In this document: positions 8,425-17,645 of the stretch, in pieces | Layout: the number at the start of each line of letters is the position of its first letter | Position numbering within the stretch: position 1 is the first letter of the stretch | Source: Planctomycetota bacterium | Lineage (GTDB): Bacteria > Planctomycetota > PLA2 | DNA length: 64,000 nucleotides | NCBI GenBank assembly: GCA_021776735.1 | Contig: JAJFFH010000037.1 | Coordinates: 240,276-304,275, forward strand | Direction: 5' to 3' | The notes under the pieces: generated by a model | Database searches by the model: none | What the model was told of the DNA's origin: nothing | What the model saw: only the letters and a program-made list of their open reading frames with translations | Position numbers and translations under genes: made by a program

Positions 8425-8832
8425 ATGGACCGGATGGTCGAGTGTGAACTGGCGCGGATCTTCATCATGGAGAACTCCGACCAGCAATACATCTTCCTGC
8501 GCGAGAAGGGCGGGACGCGCGAGTTCCCCATCATCATCGCCCTGGCCGAGGCGCAGGCGATCGACCGGTTCGTGAAGGGCGAGACGCTGATGCGGCCACT
8601 CACGCACGAACTGCTCGTTTCGGTCGTGCAGACGGTCGGGGCCAAGATCGACCGGGTCGAGGTGACCGAAATCCGCGAGGGGACGTTTTACGGCAACCTC
8701 GTCCTGCGCGTCGGCGAGGAGATGCACAACGTCGATACGCGGCCGTCCGACGCGATCGCGCTCGCCGTCCACTCCGGCGCCCTCATTTTCGTGGCCGACG
8801 CCGTCCTCGACGACGCCGCAGCGCAGCCGTAG
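8425..8832 (+). CDS. DUF151 bifunctional nuclease family protein
   Basis: This 135-residue protein starts at [13 protein letters not shown]. The whole length matches the DUF151/BFN fold: [16 protein letters not shown] near the start and the diagnostic [10 protein letters not shown] near residue 110. Plant and mycobacterial relatives have DNase/RNase activity, while many bacterial ones are uncharacterised. The gene is divergent from the sigma-54 activator, with starts 26 bp apart, so the promoters must overlap. Six codons upstream in frame are possible but lack a better start context. Confidence 0.88.
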   Translation: MDRMVECELARIFIMENSDQQYIFLREKGGTREFPIIIALAEAQAIDRFVKGETLMRPLTHELLVSVVQTVGAKIDRVEVTEIREGTFYGNLVLRVGEEMHNVDTRPSDAIALAVHSGALIFVADAVLDDAAAQP

Positions 8833-8939
8833 GTTGAGCTTGTGAAGCAACCCCCTCCGGCTTCGGTCGGCCGCGGCTGCGTCGGATCGCTCGCCTTCGG
8901 CGTTCGACCCGGGAGCCGTCGAACGGAGCAGGTAACAAC

Positions 8940-10733
8940 GTGAAAGAATCCTTCATCGTCGGTTTGGTCGCCGTGTCCGTGCTGGGTGCCGCCGCGCAGT
9001 GGCTCGGGTGGCGCCTTCGCCTGCCGGCGATTCTCCTGCTACTTGGATTCGGCATTGCCGCGGGACCCGAGGGCTTCGGCCTTGTGCCGACGGACGCGAT
9101 GTTCGGCGACCTGCTCTTGCCGTTCGTCGCCGTCTCCGTGGCGATCCTGCTCTTCGAGGGCGCGCTGACGCTGCACCTTCCCGAACTCGGCGCGCGGCTC
9201 CGGGTTGTCTTCAAACTCGTCACGCTCGGCGCGGGTGTGACCTGGCTCCTCGCCGCACTCTGTGCGCGCTTCCTGCTCGATCTTTCGTGGCCACTATCAA
9301 CCCTGCTCGGCGCGGTCCTCACCGTCACCGGCCCCACCGTGGTCTTGCCCCTGCTTCGGCAAATCCGCCCGACCGGTCCGAGCGGCACGATCTTGAAGTG
9401 GGAAGGCATCGTGATCGACCCCATCGGCGCGGTGTTGGCCGTATTGGTGTTCGAGGGGCTCGTCCACGGCGGGTTCGCGCCCGCACTCGCCGGCATCGGC
9501 AAGACGATCCTGTTCGGCGGAGTGTTCGGCGCGTTGGCTGCCTGGCTCCTCACCGAGTTCCTGGCGCGCTTTTGGATCCCCGACCGACTCCACAGCGCGT
9601 CGGCGCTGGCACTCGCGCTCCTGAGCTACGGCCTCGCGAACCAGTTCCAGCACGAAGCCGGCCTCCTCGCGGTCACGGTCATGGGTGCGGTGCTCGCAAA
9701 CCAGCGGCGCGTCGATATCAGCCACATCCTGGAGTTCAAGGAGAACCTGCAGGTCCTATTGATCTCGTCGCTGTTCATCCTGCTGGCGGCACGTGTGCAG
9801 TGGGCGGAACTGAGCGGCCTGGGTCTGCCGGAGTTCCTGTTCCTCGGCGCGCTCGTGTTCGTGGTCCGGCCCGCGAGCGTCTGGGCATGCACGCGCGGCG
9901 AGGATTTGTCGCGGCATGACAAGATACTTCTGGCGGCCATGGCGCCCCGCGGCGTCGTCGCGGCGGCCGTCACCGCGGTCTTCGCGCTGCGCCTCGAGGC
10001 GGAAGGCTTTTCGGGCGCGACACGCCTCGTCCCGATCATGTTCCTCGTGATCGCGGGATCGGTCGCAGTCTACGGACTCGGCGGACGCCCGCTCGCCATC
10101 CGACTCGGCCTGGCGCAACGCGACCCCAACGGCGTCATGATCATCGGCGCGCACGAGTTCGGCCGCGCCCTCGGCAGCGCGCTCAAGGACGCCGGCGTGC
10201 CGGTCCTGGTCGTCGATACCAACCCCCGCCGCATCGCCACGGCGCGGATGGAAGGCCTGCGGGCGTACCACGGCAGCGTCCTGAACGAACACGCCGACGA
10301 CGAACTCGAGCTCCCGGGCATCGGCAAGTTGTTTGCGGTCACGGCCAACGACGAAGTCAACGCCTTGTCCGCACGCCACTTCATCCACCTGTTCGGCCGC
10401 AAGAACATCTTCCAGCTCGCCCCCCGCAAGAAAGCAGCAAAGGGTGCCACGGAACTGGCCACCGAACTGCGCGCACGGGTGCTCTTCGGCGAAGAGCTGA
10501 CCTATGAAGAACTGATGCGCCGCTTCACGGGCGACGCCCAATTCAAGACCACGCTGCTCACGGACCAGTTCGGATTGCAACAGTGGCACGAACAGCACGG
10601 CGAACACGCACTCGCACTGTTGACCATCGCCAAGAACACAACGGTCACCGTCGGCACAAGCAACCATCCCCTGGACCCGCAACCGGGCGACACGTTGCTG
10701 GGCCTGGTTGGAGCCAACCCGGACAGTTCGTAG
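8940..10733 (+). CDS. CPA-type cation:proton antiporter with RCK domain
   Basis: This encodes 597 residues from a GTG start. About 12 hydrophobic segments fill residues 1-390, including the core G-I-V-I-D-P-I-G-A-V with the conserved Asp pair region typical of Na+/H+ or K+/H+ exchangers of the CPA family. A soluble C-terminal half begins with a TrkA-N/RCK Rossmann motif (MIIGAHEFGRALG) with acidic VVDTNP at the end of strand two, so it likely binds NAD(H) or another nucleotide. It would exchange monovalent cations for protons at the inner membrane under nucleotide control. It stands alone; the gap upstream (8833-8939) holds nothing I can name. Confidence 0.9.
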   Translation: MKESFIVGLVAVSVLGAAAQWLGWRLRLPAILLLLGFGIAAGPEGFGLVPTDAMFGDLLLPFVAVSVAILLFEGALTLHLPELGARLRVVFKLVTLGAGVTWLLAALCARFLLDLSWPLSTLLGAVLTVTGPTVVLPLLRQIRPTGPSGTILKWEGIVIDPIGAVLAVLVFEGLVHGGFAPALAGIGKTILFGGVFGALAAWLLTEFLARFWIPDRLHSASALALALLSYGLANQFQHEAGLLAVTVMGAVLANQRRVDISHILEFKENLQVLLISSLFILLAARVQWAELSGLGLPEFLFLGALVFVVRPASVWACTRGEDLSRHDKILLAAMAPRGVVAAAVTAVFALRLEAEGFSGATRLVPIMFLVIAGSVAVYGLGGRPLAIRLGLAQRDPNGVMIIGAHEFGRALGSALKDAGVPVLVVDTNPRRIATARMEGLRAYHGSVLNEHADDELELPGIGKLFAVTANDEVNALSARHFIHLFGRKNIFQLAPRKKAAKGATELATELRARVLFGEELTYEELMRRFTGDAQFKTTLLTDQFGLQQWHEQHGEHALALLTIAKNTTVTVGTSNHPLDPQPGDTLLGLVGANPDSS

Positions 10734-10756
10734 TCGACCCAACACAAGAAAAGCAA

Positions 10757-10769
10757 ACGGACGGCGATT
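10757..10769 (+). repeat. Dispersed repeat, variant last base
   Basis: AAGCAA prefix and 12 of 13 bases; the final G is T. It is intergenic, between the antiporter and RNA methyltransferase genes, and lies next to a hairpin. Confidence 0.8.
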
Positions 10770-10781
10770 CTCGCGTGCGAG

Positions 10782-10800
10782 AGTCGCCTACGGCGACTTT
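10782..10800 (+). terminator. Putative terminator hairpin
   Basis: AGTCGCC pairs with GGCGACT over a 3-base loop, followed by TT. It lies 48 bp after the antiporter stop and between convergent genes. Confidence 0.5.
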
Positions 10801-10836
10801 CATCTACTCCGTGTTCGCCGCGGCAGGCTCTGGGGG

Positions 10837-11907
10837 TTATTCGCGTTCCAGGACCACGACGGTTTCTACGTGGGGGGTCTTGGGGAACAGGTCGAAGGCT
10901 TGCCATTCGGTGGGCTTGTAGCCGCGGAAGAACTGGAGTTCGATCTTGAGGACCTTCGGGTTGCAGGAGACGTAGATCACGCGCGGGATGTCTAGTGCGG
11001 CGATTCGGCGCACGCTCTTGTCGCCCAGACCGGAACGCGGCGGATCGACGATCAGCGTGTCGCAGCCTTCCACGTGCTTGAGGAATTGGCGTTGATCGGC
11101 GACCTCGAACGTTGTGTTCTCTCGACCGTTGACTTGGGCGTTGTGGCGCGCGTACTCGATGGCTTCGGGGTTGTTGTCGATGCCGAGCACTTCGCAATCG
11201 TCATTCAGGAACAGGGAGAACCCGCCAACGCCGCAGCATAGATCCACGACGCGGCCCGTCGCACGCGCTGCGACCCAGCGATACAGGTCGCCGATCAGCC
11301 AAGGGTTGCCCTGGAAAAACGACTGGGCGCCGAAGCGCAGCGTTATGCCGTCGATGTCCTCCTCGATCCAGTCGCGCTTTTTGTGCGCGTGCACCTCGCC
11401 GTGGCTCAGATCGGCGGAGCGCTCGGTCACGCACCAGACCACCGCGTCCGCGAGCCCCGTGGCCTCGTCGAGCACCGGTTTGATCGCGTCGCCGAAGCCG
11501 TTGGTCAAGAACACGAGCATCAATTCGTCCCGGCGCGGCGCCACGCGAACGGACACGTAGCGCAGGTAGCCTCGATGGCGCAGATACTGGTAGGACCAGA
11601 TGTCGAAACGCTGCAGCATCTCGCGCACCTGTCGCACGGCTTCAAACGCGCGCGGCGACGGCAGCAGGCACTCGTCGAGCGGCAGGACCATTCGCCCATC
11701 GCCCTTGCGCCGCAGCCCCAGCTTGCCCCATCCGTACACGTAATCCATGCGCGTGCGATACCCGAACTCGACCGGCGACGGGATGACAGGCACCGCCACG
11801 CCAAAGCGTTCCTGCAACGCGGCCGCCTTCGCGCGCACCTCGTCTGCGTAGTCAACGTCCTGGCTGGCGCAGCCGCCGCATTCCCCGAAGTGCCGGCAGA
11901 TGCTCAT
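10837..11907 (-). CDS. RNA m5U methyltransferase, TrmA/RlmC/RlmD type
   Basis: This 356-residue enzyme has an N-terminal iron-sulfur cysteine set (CRHFGECGGC, residues 4-13, plus a later Cys in DECLLPS). It also has a SAM-binding motif VVDLCCGVGGFSL, the motif VDPPRSGLG and the catalytic Cys in YVSCNP. These are the hallmarks of the family that methylates uridine-C5 in 23S rRNA or tRNA. There is no N-terminal TRAM domain, as in RlmC/TrmA-like short forms, so the exact target (U747, U1939 or tRNA U54) cannot be read. It is convergent with the antiporter and codirectional with the glycosylase upstream. The T loops TGCAA in this window lack U55 but keep T54. Confidence 0.92.
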   Translation of the reverse strand: MSICRHFGECGGCASQDVDYADEVRAKAAALQERFGVAVPVIPSPVEFGYRTRMDYVYGWGKLGLRRKGDGRMVLPLDECLLPSPRAFEAVRQVREMLQRFDIWSYQYLRHRGYLRYVSVRVAPRRDELMLVFLTNGFGDAIKPVLDEATGLADAVVWCVTERSADLSHGEVHAHKKRDWIEEDIDGITLRFGAQSFFQGNPWLIGDLYRWVAARATGRVVDLCCGVGGFSLFLNDDCEVLGIDNNPEAIEYARHNAQVNGRENTTFEVADQRQFLKHVEGCDTLIVDPPRSGLGDKSVRRIAALDIPRVIYVSCNPKVLKIELQFFRGYKPTEWQAFDLFPKTPHVETVVVLERE

Positions 11908-11970
11908 TCGGGCGAAGTATAGCGCCGCCTGCTATCGCCTCTGCCGCTCCCCAAGCGCGTCGCGTGATCC

Positions 11971-12017
11971 TGATTCTCATGGTTCGTGGTCTTCGTGTGC
12001 CTCATGGTGCGCCTCAT
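11971..12017 (+). repeat. Purine-rich GAAG/CACGAAG-type repeat tract
   Basis: This is an imperfect tract of TTCGTGGTCTTCGTGTGCC followed by CTCATGGTGCGCCTCATGC-like units. Read on the minus strand it becomes the tail H-E-A-H-H-E-A-H-E-D-H-E of the glycosylase gene. Comparable tracts are scattered in planctomycete and other genomes; a second one lies at 28255-28340. Confidence 0.5.
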
Positions 12018-12630
12018 GCATCGCTGGCCGGGCCGAGGCTGCGCGGTGCGACACCCACGCCGAATCCGCATCGACAAAGCGCCAGGGATACGCGCAGTGC
12101 TCGGGTTCCGCGTAGTCGATCCCGATGCGCGGGCCGACGGCGACTTGCTTGGGCGGCGTGCCCGGCTCCAGAGTCAGGCCGCCGGTCGCGCACAGGTCGT
12201 GACCATCGAAGGCCCGGTCAAGCGCGAGCGCGGCGCCCACCTTGCCCGGCCCGGTGAGCAGCACCGGGCCTTGCTTGTTGCCGCGGCGTCGGCGAATCGT
12301 CGTCAGCCCCGCGACCGGCTCGCACGCGCGCACGAGCACGGCCGCCGCGTCCGCCTCGCCGCCGCGCACCACGACGTTCAGCATCTGGTGCAGCCCGTAG
12401 CACAGGTAGACGTACGCGTGGCCGACGGCCCCCCACAGCGCCGCGTTGCGCGCGGTGCGACCATGCCGCGCGTGGCAGGCGGTGTCGCCGGGCCAGCGAT
12501 AGGCCTCGACCTCGGTGATGCGCAGGACCACGCGACCGCGCCGCAGATGACACCCGACGAGCTCCTCGGCGACAGCCAGAACGCAGCGCGAGTAGAACGA
12601 CCGGGGGAGCGGAGGGCGAAGTTTGGTCAC
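11977..12630 (-). CDS. DNA-3-methyladenine glycosylase (AAG/MPG family)
   Basis: This 217-residue base-excision enzyme removes alkylated purines. Visible family marks are ITEVEAYRWPGDTACHA (catalytic Glu in the EVEAY stretch), the M-F-type nucleotide-flipping region Y-V-Y-L-C-Y-G-L-H, and GPGKVGAALAL near residue 120. The length is typical (about 190-210) plus a tail. The last 15 residues (His/Glu-rich, HEAHHEAHEDHEP) are not part of the fold. They are encoded by a repeat tract that has replaced the original end. The gene is 15 bp downstream of the HEAT gene in the same direction, so the two may share a transcript. Confidence 0.9.
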   Translation of the reverse strand: MTKLRPPLPRSFYSRCVLAVAEELVGCHLRRGRVVLRITEVEAYRWPGDTACHARHGRTARNAALWGAVGHAYVYLCYGLHQMLNVVVRGGEADAAAVLVRACEPVAGLTTIRRRRGNKQGPVLLTGPGKVGAALALDRAFDGHDLCATGGLTLEPGTPPKQVAVGPRIGIDYAEPEHCAYPWRFVDADSAWVSHRAASARPAMHEAHHEAHEDHEP

Positions 12631-12645
12631 GACAGCGCGTCCGTC

Positions 12646-14505
12646 CTACTTCGGGGCGCGAATACGGGCAAGGATCTCGGCGTCATGCCGGGCGATGTAG
12701 GCAGCCACATCGCCGTGTGCGGAGAATCCCAACCGTTGCAACATCTTCTTGAGCGACCGCGCGGCGACGTCGCGAGACAACAGTGGCTTGTTTGCTCCGA
12801 TGAGACCGCGCCCGGTCGGGCGCGAATCTGTCAGCATGACGAGCAGCGCCTTGAAGACATCGCCGTCCGTTCGCTTCCATGCCGCGTCGGCCGTCCAATA
12901 CCGAACATCACGGTTCGCATCACGCAACAGTTGCAAAACGACTTCCGTGGCATCCCTACGGTCGATCTCGCACAGAAAAGCGATCGCCGACGCCGACCGG
13001 TCCGGACGCCGCGGGCCCTTGCCGGCGCACTCGCGGATGAAGTCGGCAACCGACTTGGTATCTTCACAGCGTCGGTGCAGGACGCGAACGGCGGCGAGGC
13101 GGATCCAGGGTTTGGGCGACTTCAGGAACAGTCGCAAGTCATCGCCGTGGCGCGGGCCGGCGAACGGCTCGGCGGCGTTGAGCATCGCGGCGCCGTAGAC
13201 GCGCTGGGTCCGGGCCGTGTCCAAGACGATGGGCATCCAACGCTTCGCGTCGACTTGCAACAGTTCGCGGACGGCGCGGCACCGGATGCGACCGTTCGGC
13301 GCGCGGCGCAACAGCCGCAGGTAAAACGGTGCGCGGCCGCCCAGCCGCGTCTGCCGGACCCATCGCCGGGCGGCGGTGGCGTCGTGGAACCGGACGCCGG
13401 TCAGGGCGTACAAGAGCTCGGTGGCGATCTCGCGCACCGTCAGCGGGCGCCAGGCTTTCTGGCCCATGTTGCGGCGGTACCCCCGGGTCGGACGCCCATC
13501 GTCAATCGCTCCCGCGAGCAGCGGGAAGGCGTCCCAACCTGCCTCCAACAGCATGCGCGCGGGATCCTTCGGCGGCCCGAACCACGCACGCGGCCCGTTG
13601 CCCCAGGCGGTGATGTGCATGCGCGTATCGCGCAGCTGGAAGATGAGCCGTGGGAGCCGGCCGGACGGCGGGAGGTTCCGATGCATCGCCCTGAATTGCT
13701 GGGCGATGGCCCGGGCCGCCAAGGGCGAGGTCCACGATCCGGCGAATCCCGGCGGCCGCTCGAGGCGCGCCACCTCAATCCAGCGCTCGGCAACTTCGAC
13801 GAACGACGCTCCGTTGTAGGCCGCCACCACCGCAACGCGCAGTTGCCGGCGAAACAGCTCGGCGAGCACCCCGTCCGCGAGCGCGGGTCCCTTCTGCGGC
13901 AGAACGGCCACCATCGCGTCCGCCAAGACGGGCCAGCCGCGTGCGTGTGCCCAATAGGCCAAGACGCATGTCTCGATCACCGGACCGGCGGGGCGGGCTG
14001 CGTTCCGTGCAACGTAGCGCGCGAAATCGACCGGACGGACCTTGTCCACCACGCGTCTGCGCAGACCCGTGTCGAGCACCAGCCCGGTCGAAAGCAGGAA
14101 CCCGTACGCGGCGCGATCGCCGGCTTGAAACCTCACGAACTCCAAGCCGCGACCATCGGGGACGCCCGCGTCGCAAAACAGCCGCAGAGTGTCAAAAGTC
14201 TGCCGCATTCGGCGCGCACGCTTCCGGATCCGGCGCCACCTTCGGCGCGCGTCCGGATCGCTGGGCGGAACCCGGCCCTCGAACCAGACACGGACGGCCT
14301 CGTTTTGGGCGTACGCACGGACAAGCCTCGAGCCGGCCAGCTCGCGTTGGGCCAAGGCGGGCGACGCCAGGTCACGCGCGAGCCGTTCAAGCCGGGCCCG
14401 ACCAAGAGGGCGGCGAAGAGGCTGTCGGGACGCCTCGGGGCCCGCGACAACGGCTCCGTACAAGAAAACCGAAACCAGCAGCGCGCGCACGGCTCCTATT
14501 ATCAC
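12646..14505 (-). CDS. Secreted HEAT-repeat protein
   Basis: The protein has 619 residues. A signal peptide is clear (IIGAVRALLVSVFLYGAVVA). The body is Arg-rich helical sequence with HEAT-like units, clearest between about 390 and 590 (I-R-L-A-A-V-R-V-L-H-R-R, S-A-I-A-F-L-C-E-I-D and V-V-L-Q-L-L-R-D-A-N-R-D-V-R). No catalytic motif is seen. A dispersed repeat inserts K-R-T-D-G-D-V between helices near residue 545. The gene is divergent from the TIR protein, with only 26 bp between starts, so their promoters overlap. It is probably an exported scaffold; function unknown. Confidence 0.7.
   Translation of the reverse strand: MIIGAVRALLVSVFLYGAVVAGPEASRQPLRRPLGRARLERLARDLASPALAQRELAGSRLVRAYAQNEAVRVWFEGRVPPSDPDARRRWRRIRKRARRMRQTFDTLRLFCDAGVPDGRGLEFVRFQAGDRAAYGFLLSTGLVLDTGLRRRVVDKVRPVDFARYVARNAARPAGPVIETCVLAYWAHARGWPVLADAMVAVLPQKGPALADGVLAELFRRQLRVAVVAAYNGASFVEVAERWIEVARLERPPGFAGSWTSPLAARAIAQQFRAMHRNLPPSGRLPRLIFQLRDTRMHITAWGNGPRAWFGPPKDPARMLLEAGWDAFPLLAGAIDDGRPTRGYRRNMGQKAWRPLTVREIATELLYALTGVRFHDATAARRWVRQTRLGGRAPFYLRLLRRAPNGRIRCRAVRELLQVDAKRWMPIVLDTARTQRVYGAAMLNAAEPFAGPRHGDDLRLFLKSPKPWIRLAAVRVLHRRCEDTKSVADFIRECAGKGPRRPDRSASAIAFLCEIDRRDATEVVLQLLRDANRDVRYWTADAAWKRTDGDVFKALLVMLTDSRPTGRGLIGANKPLLSRDVAARSLKKMLQRLGFSAHGDVAAYIARHDAEILARIRAPK
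12858..12870 (-). repeat. ACGGACGGCGATG dispersed repeat
   Basis: Exact copy with AAGCGA prefix, sense in the secreted HEAT gene. It encodes K-R-T-D-G-D-V. Confidence 0.9.
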
Positions 14506-14531
14506 GCCCGGTTGCTACTCTCGTCGGGTTC

Positions 14532-17354
14532 GTGGCAAAAACCGAGCAGTATTCCTACGGCGCCTTCATCAGCTACCGGCACGTCGAGCCCGATCGTACG
14601 TGGGCGAAGTGGCTGCACGGGACGCTCGAAACCTTCCGCACGCCGAAACGGCTCGCCGCCAAGGGGCTGCCCGAGCGCGTGGGGCGCGTTTTTCGCGACG
14701 AGGACGAGTTGCCCGCGTCGGCCGAATTGAAGGCCGACATCGAGAGCGCGCTGCAGGCGTCGCGGTTTCTCATCGTCGTCTGCTCGTCGCGCACGCCCGA
14801 GTCGCGCTGGGTCAACCAGGAGGTGCTGCGCTTCCGGGAACTGGGCCGCCACGACCGCATTTTGGCCTTGCTGGTCGAAGGCGAACCGCGCACGAGCTTT
14901 CCGGCAGCGCTCTGCGAGATTCGCCAGACGTCGATCGACCCCGAGGGCAGGATCCAGGAGACGGTCGAGGAAGTCGAGCCGCTGGCGGCCGACGTTCGCG
15001 CGTCGCGCCCGGAGTCCGCACGCCACCTCAAGCGTATGGCGAAGCTGCGCATCCTCGCATGCCTGCTGGGCTGCAGTTTCGACGACCTCCGGTGGCGCGA
15101 ACAGGAACGGCGCCAAAAACGCATGGCCCGCGCTGCGATCGCGCTCGTGCTGCTCGTCGCCGTTCTCGCCGGGCTCACCGTGGAAGCCCTGCGCCAGCGT
15201 TCCCGGGCCGAAGAGCGCGAACAGGAGGCGCACCGGCTGTTCGCCAGCCATCTTCGCGAAACCGGACGCGAGGCGTGGCTGCGCGGAGACATCCGGCGGG
15301 CATACGACGACCTGACCAAGGCGTACGCCGCGGGCGAGACCGGCTGGTCCACTCGTTTTCTCGTCGCCCGCGCGCGCGAGCGCGCCGAGGCACTCGTCTT
15401 CGAGTCGTCCGCCATCGGTTCTGTCTCGCCGGAAACTCGATGCATCGCGGTCAGCCCGGCCGGAAGCTTTGCCGCGTTCGCCACACCCGGCGAGGAGACG
15501 ACCGAAGTCCGTCTCGTGACCCTGCCCGAAGGTCGCGTGCTCTTCAAGCGAAACGTCAAGAGCGCCGACGATGCCATCGATGTCGGCGTCTCGATTGATG
15601 TCGCGCGCGACGGCAAGCGGGTCGCCTTCGTCGGCAGCAGCTTCGAGCTTTGGCAACCCGGGGCTGCCGAGCCGGTCGCCGCCTTGAAGGCGCGCGGACA
15701 CGCCGTACGGTTTTCGCCGGACGGCGCACGCGTCGCGGTACTCGGTCGTCGGGACGTACGTGTCCACGACGCCGAGACCGGTGCACTCCTCGCGACACAC
15801 GCGCTCCCGCGACCGGGGCCGGCGAAACTGCGCTGGGTCGATAACCGACACGTCGCGGTCGGCCACGAGGACGCGGGAGTCTCGTTCTTCGGCGAGAGCG
15901 GCAACCGGGTGATCCGCAACGCCGCCGGCTTCGCAACCGACGGCACGGGACGCCTTGCAACGTGGGACAAGGACGGCGCACTCGAGATCCGCGACGTCCA
16001 CGGCAAACAGCTCGCCGCGGGGCAGGTCGGAGCCGACCCGGTGGCCGCACTCGCCCCGGGCGGTCCTCTGTTCGCGGAACGCGGCGAAGGGCGGTCGATG
16101 CGTCTGTACTTCGACTACCCCGGCGACATCGTTTCGCGCAGTATCGAGCCCGCCGTCGCGCGATGGAGCGATCCGCTCGCGTTCTCCGTTTCGGGCGCGC
16201 TGCTGGCCACGACCGACCCGGAGGGACCGTTTCATATCGTGGGCGCGCGCTCGGGCCTCGTGCTGTGGGAGTTTCCGCACCGCCAAAGGTTCCGCGTCGC
16301 GGAAGCGGGGTTCGACGAGGACGAGCGGCATCTTTGGATCGCGTCTTTCAAGGCGGGCTTTCGTCTGCGCGCGGACGACGGTCGCACCCTGCGGATGTGG
16401 CGCCTGCCGCCGCGGTGGTCGGACAGTTCATTGCCGGACCATCTTGCCGCAGACATCGAAACCCAACTCGTCGCGCACGACCCGAGTCATCGCACCGACC
16501 ACGCTCCCGCCCCCCCCACAATCCAACTCAAGGAGCTCGACGACGGCAAGACGCGCATCACCTGCGCGGGCAAGACCTGGTTCGCGCCGGGCGCCATCGA
16601 GTCCGCGGGCGCGAGCGCCGACGGGCGGTACGTCGCGACCATCGCCCGCCACGGCGCCGACGACGAGCCGCCGGAACTTGTCGTCTGGAACACCGCCACG
16701 GGTCGTGCCGAGAGCCGCACGGACGACGTGGGACCGTACTACGAGATATTCGGGTTCACGCCCGATGGCCGGTCGTTGCTGCTGCGCCAGATGCACACCG
16801 GCAACAGCGGGCGGTATCCGCTTGCCGGGTACGACGTCGCCACGCTTGCGGAACGCTTCACGTTCGAGCCCGGCGCGGGCGAGGCGCGCCTCGTGTTCGC
16901 GCGTGACCCGGAGCGGCGGCGCGCCGTGACCACCCTCGAGACACACCGCGACATCCGCGTCGTGACGGCGATGCTCGATCTCGCGACCGGCGAGATGCGC
17001 GAACTGGCCGACGATGCCGCGGCCGACGTCGCGTGGCATCCGTCGGGCCGCGCCGTGGCCGCGCTGTTCGGCAGCGAAGTGCGCGTGTGGGACGCGAAGA
17101 CCGGCGACATCCTGCTCCGCGACCCGGCGCAAAAAAAACAGGGCACGATCGAAGGCGAATCAGGAGACGTTGGGGAGGACGATCCCACCCAACTGCCGAG
17201 CTACTGGATTCGCTTTGACCGCTCCGGGGAATGGCTGGCCTGGCGCCGCGACGGACAGACCACCTGGCGCCGCATCACGGTGGAAACCGAGAACCCGAAA
17301 GCGGTCCGCCGCCGCGCCGAGAAGCTCCTGAAAGATTCGCCCGACTACCCGTGA
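14532..17354 (+). CDS. TIR domain-TM-beta-propeller protein
   Basis: This encodes 940 residues from GTG 14532 (VAKTEQYSYGAFISYRH). A TIR domain spans about 5-165: box 1 YGAFISYRH, then D-E-D-E-L-P and the region SRWVNQEVLRF, whose Glu is where NAD-cleaving TIRs carry the catalytic residue. A transmembrane helix follows (about 200-220, IALVLLVAVLAGLTVEALR), then a coiled stretch and a long WD40/propeller-like domain (about 300-940, repeated S-P-D-G-x-x-V and W-D-x-x-T-G). Upstream in-frame codons overlap the divergent HEAT gene and are not used. Such fusions occur in planctomycetes and other complex bacteria. The TIR could act as an NADase in defence or as a signalling adaptor with the propeller outside or inside the membrane; which is not decidable here. 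Confidence 0.85.
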   Translation: MAKTEQYSYGAFISYRHVEPDRTWAKWLHGTLETFRTPKRLAAKGLPERVGRVFRDEDELPASAELKADIESALQASRFLIVVCSSRTPESRWVNQEVLRFRELGRHDRILALLVEGEPRTSFPAALCEIRQTSIDPEGRIQETVEEVEPLAADVRASRPESARHLKRMAKLRILACLLGCSFDDLRWREQERRQKRMARAAIALVLLVAVLAGLTVEALRQRSRAEEREQEAHRLFASHLRETGREAWLRGDIRRAYDDLTKAYAAGETGWSTRFLVARARERAEALVFESSAIGSVSPETRCIAVSPAGSFAAFATPGEETTEVRLVTLPEGRVLFKRNVKSADDAIDVGVSIDVARDGKRVAFVGSSFELWQPGAAEPVAALKARGHAVRFSPDGARVAVLGRRDVRVHDAETGALLATHALPRPGPAKLRWVDNRHVAVGHEDAGVSFFGESGNRVIRNAAGFATDGTGRLATWDKDGALEIRDVHGKQLAAGQVGADPVAALAPGGPLFAERGEGRSMRLYFDYPGDIVSRSIEPAVARWSDPLAFSVSGALLATTDPEGPFHIVGARSGLVLWEFPHRQRFRVAEAGFDEDERHLWIASFKAGFRLRADDGRTLRMWRLPPRWSDSSLPDHLAADIETQLVAHDPSHRTDHAPAPPTIQLKELDDGKTRITCAGKTWFAPGAIESAGASADGRYVATIARHGADDEPPELVVWNTATGRAESRTDDVGPYYEIFGFTPDGRSLLLRQMHTGNSGRYPLAGYDVATLAERFTFEPGAGEARLVFARDPERRRAVTTLETHRDIRVVTAMLDLATGEMRELADDAAADVAWHPSGRAVAALFGSEVRVWDAKTGDILLRDPAQKKQGTIEGESGDVGEDDPTQLPSYWIRFDRSGEWLAWRRDGQTTWRRITVETENPKAVRRRAEKLLKDSPDYP

Positions 17355-17645
17355 CCGCCCGCGCGCGTGCGGATGGGTCCAAGACAAAAAAAGCGGACGG
17401 ACGGCGATGCCCTTCGGGGGGCGCGGGACCACAAGGCGGGGAGAGCGGGAATAGGGGGCGGGAGTCGGGTTCGGAACTCGGGGCCGGAGGTCGCTGGTTG
17501 GCCGTACGGCCTAACAAGGCACGCGGACAATCCGCTGCGCACGGCAGCGAGCACGACCCGGGTTCGGCGGCCCGCAGCGTCCGCCACGCAGAGGGGTCGA
17601 CCGCCTGCTAGCAAGAGGCGCCAGGGGTGGTTCTTGCGGGGCGCG
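17355..17645. other. Intergenic gap between convergent genes
   Basis: This 290-bp stretch between two converging genes has one dispersed repeat at 17397-17409 and a G-rich segment around 17420-17490. I see no gene or clear terminator in it. Confidence 0.5.
17397..17409 (+). repeat. ACGGACGGCGATG dispersed repeat
   Basis: Exact copy with AAGCGG prefix, 42 bp after the TIR gene stop and intergenic. Confidence 0.85.

Noticed and set aside
13941..14531. Long upstream extension of the TIR reading frame
   Set aside because: It is Arg/Pro-rich, antisense to the HEAT gene and lies before the natural TIR start, so it is a shadow frame.
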